Positions 17,206-23,199 of a DNA stretch of 37,351 nt are shown here, one piece after another (position 1 is the stretch's first letter; every line of letters begins with the position of its first letter). The notes below the pieces were generated by a model. That model did no database searches, was not told where the DNA came from, and saw only the letters and a program-made list of their open reading frames with translations. This stretch comes from an uncultured Bacteroidales bacterium (lineage in GTDB: Bacteria > Bacteroidota > Bacteroidia > Bacteroidales > UBA932): NCBI GenBank assembly GCA_902491795.1, contig CABUIX010000019.1:1-37351 (forward strand). Direction: 5' to 3'. A program made the translations under genes and the position numbers.

Positions 17206-18220
17206 CTACCACAACCTGCTCGGGAACCAGGAAAACACCGAGAAGGCAATCAAGAGCGTCAAGGACATGTTCCAGGAGAACCTGTCCGCCCAACTTGCAC
17301 TTCTGCGCGTAACCGCACCGATAGCCGTGCTTTCCGGCACAGGACTCAACGATGAGCTCAACGGGGTGGAGCGTCCGGTGAGTTTCCCGATCAGAGACAT
17401 GGGTGAGCGCAAGGCGGAAGTCGTGCACTCCCTGGCCAAGTGGAAAAGACTAAAGCTGGCCGAAATGGGCGTCATGCCCGGTCGCGGCATCTATACCGAC
17501 ATGAACGCATTGCGTCCCGACGAACAGCTCGACAACATACACTCCATCTACGTGGACCAGTGGGACTGGGAGAAGGTCATACGCCGCGAAGACAGGAACA
17601 TCGCTTTCCTGAAACAGACCGTACGCCGCATCTACGAGGCAATCAAGGTCACGGAAAACAGGATCTTCGTGGAATTTCCCCAGATTGAGCCAATCCTTCC
17701 GGAAGAGATACATTTCATACATGCGGAGCAGCTGCTGCAGCTTTATCCTGACCTTCCTCCAAAGGAAAGGGAAAACCGTATCGCAGAAAAATACGGGGCG
17801 GCTTTCGTGATAGGCATAGGAGGGAAGCTCTCCGACGGAAAGCCTCATGACGGCCGCGCTGCCGACTATGACGACTGGAGCACACCTGGAGAGAACGGGC
17901 TGCCGGGTCTCAACGGAGACCTTATAGTGTGGAACCCTGTTCTCGGAAGTTCCTTCGAACTTTCAAGCATGGGCATAAGAGTGGACGAAAAGGCCCTGCT
18001 GCTTCAGCTGGAGGAAAGGGGCGAAAGCCGTAAGCGCGGACTCATGTTCCATTCGATGCTTCTCGCCGGAAAACTTCCGTATACTATCGGCGGCGGCATC
18101 GGCCAGTCCAGGCTCTGCATGTTCCTGCTAAGAAAGGCCCACATCGGCGAAATACAGAGCAGCATTTGGCCGGAAGAAATGCGCATCGCCTGCGCCGAAG
18201 CGGGAATAGAACTCGCCTGA
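17183..18220 (+). CDS. asnA: Aspartate--ammonia ligase (asparagine synthetase A)
   Basis: AsnA makes asparagine from aspartate, ammonia and ATP in the cytoplasm. The 345-residue product has the usual length and family motifs: NDELNGVERPVSFPI (residues 56-70), AEVVHSLAKWKR, GIYTDMNALRPDE, YVDQWDWEKVI and the C-terminal GGGIGQSR motif 3 of the class II synthetase-like fold. The ATG at 17183 lies inside the end of the upstream membrane-protein gene, indicating coupled translation. The lysO promoter begins 10 bases after the stop codon. Confidence 0.96.
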   Translation: MQLTLPHDYHNLLGNQENTEKAIKSVKDMFQENLSAQLALLRVTAPIAVLSGTGLNDELNGVERPVSFPIRDMGERKAEVVHSLAKWKRLKLAEMGVMPGRGIYTDMNALRPDEQLDNIHSIYVDQWDWEKVIRREDRNIAFLKQTVRRIYEAIKVTENRIFVEFPQIEPILPEEIHFIHAEQLLQLYPDLPPKERENRIAEKYGAAFVIGIGGKLSDGKPHDGRAADYDDWSTPGENGLPGLNGDLIVWNPVLGSSFELSSMGIRVDEKALLLQLEERGESRKRGLMFHSMLLAGKLPYTIGGGIGQSRLCMFLLRKAHIGEIQSSIWPEEMRIACAEAGIELA

Positions 18221-18230
18221 TACACGGAAT

Positions 18231-18261
18231 TTTGCGGGAAGCGGAATATTTGCTATATTCG
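18231..18261 (+). promoter_or_regulatory. Promoter upstream of the lysO genes
   Basis: A TTTG -33 element (18231-18234) and a TATATTCG -7 box (18254-18261, one base off TAnnTTTG) are separated by 19 bases, within the usual Bacteroidota spacing. A 6-bp inverted repeat (GAATAT at 18244-18249 and ATATTC at 18255-18260) overlaps the -7 box and could bind a regulator. The predicted transcription start is near 18266, leaving a leader of about 230 bases before lysO. Confidence 0.6.
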
Positions 18262-18265
18262 CGGC

Positions 18266-18498
18266 GCAAAAACAACATCAGGCAATGAATCTCAAGAGGA
18301 TGCGCATACAGATGACCGGAACTTCGGCACTTAGTGCCGGAAGGAAGCACTGCGTGTCCATCCAGTGGTTCAGCGGATTCGTCCACTAGAAAATCTCAAT
18401 TTGTGCACATCTCACTTCAACACGCCTCCCTTACGTGGAGAGGCATCGGTGTGCCGTCGCGTGAATCCGTAATTCAACAACAAAACCACTGGAAAACC
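18266..18498 (+). promoter_or_regulatory. Structured mRNA leader of the lysO genes, candidate riboregulator
   Basis: This roughly 230-base leader contains a small ORF (18285-18389), a 6-bp hairpin (CGGCAC/GTGCCG, 18325-18339) and a possible three-way junction (18421-18463). CCAGTGG at 18363-18369 can pair locally with CCACTAG at 18383-18389 (six of seven bases) or perfectly with CCACTGG at 18486-18492, just 6 bases before the lysO start codon. The second pairing would hide the start region. It does not match the lysine riboswitch consensus on inspection, and no known class was recognised. Regulation is inferred from pairing only; a 7-bp match in a leader of this length can arise by chance. 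Confidence 0.4.
18285..18389 (+). CDS. Possible 34-residue leader peptide upstream of lysO
   Basis: An ATG about 20 bases after the predicted transcription start opens a 34-codon frame ending in TAG at 18387-18389. The upstream region is A-rich, as expected for Bacteroidota starts. The peptide is basic in its first half (NLKRMRIQM) and resembles no known protein. It has only two lysines, so it is not an obvious lysine-counting attenuator peptide. Its stop codon lies inside one arm of the alternative pairing described for the leader, so a ribosome finishing this frame would disturb that helix. Whether it is translated is unknown. Confidence 0.3.
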   Translation: MNLKRMRIQMTGTSALSAGRKHCVSIQWFSGFVH

Positions 18499-18777
18499 AT
18501 GTTCACAATATTGTTTCTCCTGTCCGCAAGTACAGGACTGGGATATCTTCTGCGCAGGGTGGAACCTGTAGCAAAATTCGGCGAAGCCGTGCAGTACACG
18601 GTCTTCGCAATGCTGTTCGTCTTCGGAATAATCGTGGGATCCGACAGCGGGCTGATGTCACGTCTCGGGGAATTCAGCCTGCAGGCAATCGTGATTGCCG
18701 TTGCCGGAACAGCCGGAAGCATGCTTGCAGTGTATCTTCTTTATCGTTTTCTGTCAAGAAAAGGAGGTGCGAAATGA
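18499..18777 (+). CDS. lysO: LysO family lysine exporter, N-terminal subunit
   Basis: A 92-residue membrane protein with about three hydrophobic helices, matching the N-terminal part of E. coli LysO (YbjE), an L-lysine exporter of the inner membrane. The typical segment FGIIVGSDSGLM (residues 39-50) is present. The frame is open further upstream, but the upstream part is hydrophilic and runs through the leader, so the ATG at 18499 was chosen. In many Bacteroidota the exporter is encoded as two adjacent genes, as here. The stop overlaps the next start by 4 bases. Confidence 0.82.
   Translation: MFTILFLLSASTGLGYLLRRVEPVAKFGEAVQYTVFAMLFVFGIIVGSDSGLMSRLGEFSLQAIVIAVAGTAGSMLAVYLLYRFLSRKGGAK
18761..18769 (+). 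promoter_or_regulatory. Strong Shine-Dalgarno sequence for the second lysO gene
   Basis: AAGGAGGTG lies within the last codons of the first lysO gene, with its AGGAGG core 6 bases before the ATG at 18774. Such a close match to the anti-Shine-Dalgarno sequence is unusual in Bacteroidota and in this window. It probably supports reinitiation at the ATGA overlap and sets the subunit ratio. Confidence 0.6.
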
Positions 18778-19397
18778 AAAATTCACTGATCATACTGCTC
18801 CTCTTCCTTGCAGGAGCAATTGTCGGGCTGACCGGAATCGTTCCTGCCGAATGGCCGGTTGCAAGCCTGCCGAAAATCATACTCTACGTGCTGGTCATCC
18901 AGGTCGGGCTGAGCCTCGGCAGCGGAGGGCTTTCCGTCCTCAAAAAGGAAATGCACCCAGCCGTCCTGCTTGTACCCCTGTGCACCATTACCGGCACACT
19001 CATCTTCACTGCCGTCGCCAGCTTCCTGATTCCGAACCGGAACATGCAGGAATGCATGGCGCTCGGCTGCGGATTCGGCTACTATTCACTGTCGTCGGTA
19101 CTGATTTCGGACCTCAAGCAGGCAACACTCGGAGTCGACGGGGCCGCCGCGCTTGGAGCAGTCGCACTTCTGACAAATATAGTGCGGGAGCTGATGGCAC
19201 TAGCCGGCGCGCCGCTGTTCGTCAAATTGTTCGGGAAACTGGCTCCGGTTGCCGCAGCAGGTGTCACCTCCATGGACTCATCCCTGCCGCTGATAAAGAA
19301 ATATTCCGGCATGGAGACAGTTCCGGCCGCACTCGTGAACGGCGTGGTGCTGGAGATCGCGACCCCGCTGCTGGTGACGTTTTTCTGTTCGATATGA
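18774..19397 (+). CDS. lysO: LysO family lysine exporter, C-terminal subunit
   Basis: A 207-residue polytopic membrane protein that corresponds to the larger C-terminal part of LysO (Pfam Lys_export, formerly DUF340). Family cues are ALGCGFGYYSLSSVLISDL (around residues 97-115), GAVALLTNIVRELMAL and the C-terminal SMDSSLPLI region. With the preceding 92-residue product it would add up to one complete exporter of about 299 residues, the length of the single-chain E. coli protein. Lysine export is the known family role; the substrate here is inferred. tRNA-Arg follows 96 bases after the stop. Confidence 0.87.
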   Translation: MKNSLIILLLFLAGAIVGLTGIVPAEWPVASLPKIILYVLVIQVGLSLGSGGLSVLKKEMHPAVLLVPLCTITGTLIFTAVASFLIPNRNMQECMALGCGFGYYSLSSVLISDLKQATLGVDGAAALGAVALLTNIVRELMALAGAPLFVKLFGKLAPVAAAGVTSMDSSLPLIKKYSGMETVPAALVNGVVLEIATPLLVTFFCSI

Positions 19398-19430
19398 CAT
19401 GCCATTCGGCAAATTATGTCAATTATACTC

Positions 19431-19450
19431 GCAAATTCCCCGGAATTTGC
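19431..19450. repeat. Perfect 9-bp inverted repeat upstream of tRNA-Arg
   Basis: GCAAATTCC (19431-19439) and GGAATTTGC (19442-19450) are exact reverse complements with a 2-base CC spacer. The repeat ends one base before the tRNA-Arg -7 box, so it covers roughly the -12 to -32 region. The 2-base loop and lack of a T-run argue against a lysO terminator. An operator or protein-binding site is more likely (inference). Confidence 0.55.
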
Positions 19451-19451
19451 A

Positions 19452-19459
19452 TATATTTG
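19452..19459 (+). promoter_or_regulatory. -7 box for tRNA-Arg
   Basis: TATATTTG is an exact match to TAnnTTTG and is followed by C, as is common. It lies 34 bases before the tRNA 5' end. No TTG was found at the standard -33 spacing; the inverted repeat occupies that region. Confidence 0.6.
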
Positions 19460-19493
19460 CAATCCTTTACGGCCTTGAGCCGACAAGGAGGAC

Positions 19494-19567
19494 GGTTCCG
19501 TAGCTCAGCTGGATAGAGCAACAGCCTTCTAAGCTGTGGGTCGCGCGTTCGAATCGCGCCGGAATCA
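19494..19567 (+). tRNA. tRNA-Arg (TCT anticodon)
   Basis: A complete 74-base cloverleaf. The acceptor GGTTCCG pairs with CGGAATC (one G-T pair) and the discriminator is A at 19567. The D-arm contains AGCTCAGCTGGATAGAGC. The anticodon stem ACAGC/GCTGT holds the loop CTTCTAA, giving anticodon TCT, which reads AGA (and AGG by wobble). The T-arm is GCGCG, TTCGAAT, CGCGC. CCA is not encoded. A promoter box lies upstream and a strong hairpin terminator directly downstream, so the gene is a single transcription unit. Confidence 0.97.
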
Positions 19568-19568
19568 C

Positions 19569-19612
19569 AAAAGGCGCAATGCCTGTCACATCGACAGAGC
19601 GTTGCGCCTTTT
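19569..19612 (+). terminator. Intrinsic terminator after tRNA-Arg, possibly bidirectional
   Basis: An 11-bp perfect stem (AAAAGGCGCAA at 19569-19579 with TTGCGCCTTTT at 19602-19612) has an inner CTGTC/GACAG extension. It begins 2 bases after the tRNA and ends in four T residues. The mirrored A and T runs let it act on the convergent uvrA-like gene, which ends 20 bases downstream. Confidence 0.85.
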
Positions 19613-19631
19613 GCATTGCGGGTGCCTGTTT

Positions 19632-22094
19632 TCAGCGTATGAACTCCCCGGTTCTGCTCTCCGGACAAGCCGCAATCTGTTCCGGAGACCCGCAAGCCAC
19701 GATCCGGCCGCCGGCATATCCTCCTCCGGGACCCATGTCAATTATATAGTCCGCGTTGCGTATCACGTCGAGATCGTGTTCAATCACTATGACTGTGGCT
19801 CCGGCATCGATGAGCTGCTGGAAGACTCCGAGAAGTACCCTGACGTCGGACGGGTGCAGCCCGATGGTCGGCTCGTCGAAGATGAAGACTGCGTCATCCT
19901 GGCGCCTGCCGATTTCCGATGCGAGCTTAAGGCGCTGAGCCTCTCCACCGGAAAGTGCAGGGGTGGCCTCCCCGAGAGTAAGATAACCAAGCCCGAGATC
20001 CTGCAGGGTATGCAGTTTCGGGAGGGCCCCCTTGAACGCACCGAGCCGTGCAACGGCCTCATCTACCGTCATCTCCATTATCTGCGGCAATGTGAAACCA
20101 TGCTGATGGATTCCGAAGGCCGCCTTTGCATATCGGGAGCCGTGGCAGGATGGGCACACGATGTCCACATCCGGGAGGAACTGCAGGTCAAGCGAAATCT
20201 GCCCGGTGCCGTCGCATTCGGGACAGCGCAGGCTGCCTGTGTTGTAGCTGAAGTCGCTGGCCTTGCACTTCAGGGCCTTTGCCTCCGCGCTTGCGGCAAA
20301 GGTCTTCCGCAGATAGTCGTGAATCTCGGCATAGGTGGCAAGGGTTGAGCGAACGTTTATGCCGATCGGGGTAGCATCTATCAGGTTTGCCCTGTTGATG
20401 CCGCACGAATCAATCGCCCTCACCGTTTCAGGAAGCGGTGTGCCGTTTATCTTGGCCTGAAGGGCTGGAAGCAGGCATTCCAGCACCATGGTCGTCTTTC
20501 CGGATCCCGACACGCCGGTTACCACAGTCATCCGGCTTTTTGGGATTTCCACTTCCAATGGCTGCACGGTATGTATTGCATTTGTCGAAAGGTGTATGCG
20601 ACCTTTTGAAAAGATGTCATCAGCATGCCCGCGCACGCGTATTTCCTTTTCTCCGGAAAGGTAGGGGCCGATTTGCGAAGCGGGATTCGCCTCGATCTCG
20701 GCTATGCTGCCCTCGGCAATCACATTGCCTCCGTCCTTTCCGGCCTTCGGCCCGAGTTCTATCATGTAGTCTGCATGCCGCAGCACCTGCGTGTCGTGGT
20801 CAACCATCACCACGGAATTCCCGTCGGCCACAAGATCGTCCATGACGCCCAGCAGGCCCTTGAGGTTTGCCGGATGCATGCCGATCGAGGGCTCGTCGAG
20901 CACGTAGAGGATGCCGGTGGTCTTGTTGCGCACGGCCCGCGAGAACTGCACCCTCTGGCGCTCTCCAGTCGAAAGCGTCGCCGCCGAACGGTCAAGGCTC
21001 AGATATCCAAGTCCGAGTTCAATGAGCCTGGCCGCCACTCCCCTGAATTCCTTCACCATGTCGCCGGCCATGGGACGCATCTCTTCGGGCAGAGTCCCGG
21101 GGATGCCTTCCACCCAAGCCGTCAGCTCGTCAAGCGTCATCGCCGAGGCTTCGGCAAGGTTCTTCCCGCAGAGCAGCGTGGACAGGGCTTTTTCGCTGAG
21201 TCGTGATCCGTGACAGTGAGGGCACACGTCAGTCTTCAGGAACCTCGACACCCTCGCGAGCCCCTTCTCGTCCTTGACCTTGGAAAGGGCATTCAGGACA
21301 GTGTTTTCTGCGCTGTAGTAGGTAAAGTCCAGTTCTGTGGCCATCTCCCCGTTCTTCGGGCGATACAGAATGTGCTTCTTGACCATAGGGCCGTGGAACA
21401 CGATCTCAACCTCATCGGGCCGCAGATCCTTGAAAGGGACATCCGTCCTGACGCCCATGGCCCTGCACACGTCCACCATCAGCGACCACATGAGGGTGTT
21501 CCATGGAGCGACGGCTCCCTGTTCAATTGTAAGCGCAGGATCCGGGACATAGGTGGACTCGTCCGGTACGCGCATCACACCGGTTCCCTCGCAATAAGGG
21601 CATGCTCCGTCGCTGTTGAACGCAAACGATTCGGCTCCGGGAAGCTCAACTTCCGCTCCGCACACAGGGCATTTCGACACGGCCATCCTCGCCGTGTCCA
21701 TCGAGGGCTGCTGACGGTGGCCGTTTGGGCAAAGATGACTGCCGAGCCTGGAGAACATCAGTCGCAGATGGTTAAGAAGTTCCGTCGAAGTGCCGAAGGT
21801 GCTGCGTATGTTCGGCACTCCCGGGCGCTGGTGAAGTGCGATTGCCGCAGGGACGTGCTCCACATTGTCGACCTGGGCATGGGCCGCAGAAGTCATGCGT
21901 CGCCGGGTATATGTGGAAAGCGACTCAAGATAGCGGCGGGACCCTTCGGAATACAGCACACCAAGCGCAAGGGAACTCTTTCCGGAGCCCGAAACCCCGG
22001 CTATCGCCACTTTCTTTCCAAGCGGCACGTCAACATCGATATCTTTAAGATTGTGGACTCTGGCGCCACGGACCTTGATCTTGTCTACTGTCAT
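19632..22094 (-). CDS. Short UvrA-like ATPase (UvrA2-type excinuclease ABC subunit A paralogue)
   Basis: UvrA proteins are dimeric ABC ATPases that detect bulky DNA damage. This one has 820 residues against about 940 for canonical UvrA. Both ATPase modules are complete: Walker A GVSGSGKSS (33-41) and GVSGSGKTT, signatures LSTGERQR and LSGGEAQR, Walker B LDEPSIGMHP and FDEPTIGLHP. Zinc-type cysteine pairs appear (KCPVCG, ACPYCEGTG, RCPECDGTG). The reduced length between the first ATPase half-site and its signature suggests that the UvrB-binding region is reduced or missing, as in UvrA2 proteins and the drug-resistance protein DrrC. It may protect against DNA-binding compounds rather than act in standard repair (inference). 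Single gene, convergent with tRNA-Arg. Confidence 0.88.
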   Translation of the reverse strand: MTVDKIKVRGARVHNLKDIDVDVPLGKKVAIAGVSGSGKSSLALGVLYSEGSRRYLESLSTYTRRRMTSAAHAQVDNVEHVPAAIALHQRPGVPNIRSTFGTSTELLNHLRLMFSRLGSHLCPNGHRQQPSMDTARMAVSKCPVCGAEVELPGAESFAFNSDGACPYCEGTGVMRVPDESTYVPDPALTIEQGAVAPWNTLMWSLMVDVCRAMGVRTDVPFKDLRPDEVEIVFHGPMVKKHILYRPKNGEMATELDFTYYSAENTVLNALSKVKDEKGLARVSRFLKTDVCPHCHGSRLSEKALSTLLCGKNLAEASAMTLDELTAWVEGIPGTLPEEMRPMAGDMVKEFRGVAARLIELGLGYLSLDRSAATLSTGERQRVQFSRAVRNKTTGILYVLDEPSIGMHPANLKGLLGVMDDLVADGNSVVMVDHDTQVLRHADYMIELGPKAGKDGGNVIAEGSIAEIEANPASQIGPYLSGEKEIRVRGHADDIFSKGRIHLSTNAIHTVQPLEVEIPKSRMTVVTGVSGSGKTTMVLECLLPALQAKINGTPLPETVRAIDSCGINRANLIDATPIGINVRSTLATYAEIHDYLRKTFAASAEAKALKCKASDFSYNTGSLRCPECDGTGQISLDLQFLPDVDIVCPSCHGSRYAKAAFGIHQHGFTLPQIMEMTVDEAVARLGAFKGALPKLHTLQDLGLGYLTLGEATPALSGGEAQRLKLASEIGRRQDDAVFIFDEPTIGLHPSDVRVLLGVFQQLIDAGATVIVIEHDLDVIRNADYIIDMGPGGGYAGGRIVACGSPEQIAACPESRTGEFIR

Positions 22095-22102
22095 AACTTC
22101 TG

Positions 22103-22110
22103 CAAATATA
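22103..22110 (-). promoter_or_regulatory. -7 box for the uvrA-like gene
   Basis: On the minus strand it reads TATATTTG, an exact match to TAnnTTTG. It ends 8 bases before the start codon at 22094, so the mRNA would be nearly leaderless. It is one arm of an inverted repeat (GCAAAT at 22102-22107, ATTTGC at 22116-22121) shared with the divergent promoter. Confidence 0.5.
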
Positions 22111-22116
22111 GACGGA

Positions 22117-22150
22117 TTTGCGGCAATGCACAGGAAAATGCCTAATTTTG
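22117..22150 (+). promoter_or_regulatory. Promoter of the AI-2E family transporter gene
   Basis: TTTG at 22117-22120 and TAATTTTG at 22143-22150 (exact -7 consensus) are 22 bases apart. The -7 box ends 25 bases before the ATG at 22176. Confidence 0.55.
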
Positions 22151-22175
22151 CAACTGCAACTCAAACACCGGGAAA

Positions 22176-23189
22176 ATGACAAACAGTCGGGAACGAATCT
22201 GGAAGTACTCCCTTGTAGTCCTCATCGTTGGACTGGGACTTGTGCTCTTCCGCCAGGCACAGCCTTACATCAGCGGGGTTCTCTCCGCGTTCACCCTGTA
22301 CATCCTGCTCAGGAAGCCTGCCTTCAGGCTCGCTGAAAAGACAAGGCGGCCCACCCTCTCAGCCGCGACAATAACAGTGGCGGTGATCCTTTTCATCGCC
22401 ATCCCTCTGTCGCTACTGGTCTGGTTCGTGGTTTCGCGCATAGAGCAGGCCGACTGGAGTGTCGACAAGATCGTGGCTCCGGCAATGCAGATGGCGGACG
22501 TGCTTAAGCAAAAATACGGCATCGACATCGCATCACAGCAGACACTGACATTCCTGGGGAGCAAGCTTACGGCGCTCGGCCAGTCGATAATCGGAAGCAT
22601 CGGGAGTTTCTTCATCAATCTGGCCGTGGCTCTGATCCTGCTGTTTTTCCTGCTCAACAGCGGCAGGAAATGGGAGCAGTATCTGGCTTCGATAATCCCC
22701 ATGAAGAACATCAACAAGAAGGAGACGATGAACAGAATAAACCTGATGGTCAAGTCGAATGCCATAGGCATCCCGCTCGTGGCAATCCTTCAGGGTGTGA
22801 TAGCCTTCATCGGATACCTGATATTCAATGTCCCGAATGCCGGTCTGGCCGCGATTGCAACAGGTTTCTGCTCAGTCGTGCCCATAGTCGGAACCATGGT
22901 GGTTTGGGTTCCGCTGGGAATCTACTTCATGGTGCTGGGGCAATGGGGCGCCGCTGCCGGCCTGCTTGCCTTCGGCGCTGTATTCATATCCCAGAGCGAC
23001 AATCTGCTGAGGTTCATTCTCCAGAAGAAAATGGCAAATACTCACCCGCTGATCACGATTTTCGGCGTGATAGCGGGACTGTCGCTGTTCGGATTCATCG
23101 GAATCATCTTCGGTCCCCTGCTTGTGTCGCTGTTCCTTCTGTTTGTCGACATGTTCCGCAAGGAATACCTCTCGGGTGAAGAGAACTGA
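22176..23189 (+). CDS. AI-2E family (PerM/TqsA-type) membrane transporter
   Basis: The 337-residue product has the layout of the AI-2E transporter family: two N-terminal helices, another pair near residues 62-90, a soluble amphipathic middle part (about 90-140), then several C-terminal helices with the typical GVIAFIGYLIFNVPNAGLAAI and TMVVWVPLGIYFM regions. Family members include TqsA, a proposed autoinducer-2 exporter, and sodium-proton antiporters. Substrate therefore cannot be assigned. It is a single gene, divergent from the uvrA-like gene and convergent with the oxidoreductase pair. Confidence 0.87.
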   Translation: MTNSRERIWKYSLVVLIVGLGLVLFRQAQPYISGVLSAFTLYILLRKPAFRLAEKTRRPTLSAATITVAVILFIAIPLSLLVWFVVSRIEQADWSVDKIVAPAMQMADVLKQKYGIDIASQQTLTFLGSKLTALGQSIIGSIGSFFINLAVALILLFFLLNSGRKWEQYLASIIPMKNINKKETMNRINLMVKSNAIGIPLVAILQGVIAFIGYLIFNVPNAGLAAIATGFCSVVPIVGTMVVWVPLGIYFMVLGQWGAAAGLLAFGAVFISQSDNLLRFILQKKMANTHPLITIFGVIAGLSLFGFIGIIFGPLLVSLFLLFVDMFRKEYLSGEEN

Positions 23190-23199
23190 CCGCTAACCG

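Noticed and set aside
18270..18498. Lysine riboswitch before lysO
   Set aside because: An AGAGG-like stretch near 18294 was noticed, but the conserved core and five-helix layout of the lysine riboswitch were not found by eye. A covariance-model search would decide.
21210..22145. 311-codon plus-strand ORF opposite the uvrA-like gene
   Set aside because: It is a shadow of conserved ATPase sequence and has no family features.
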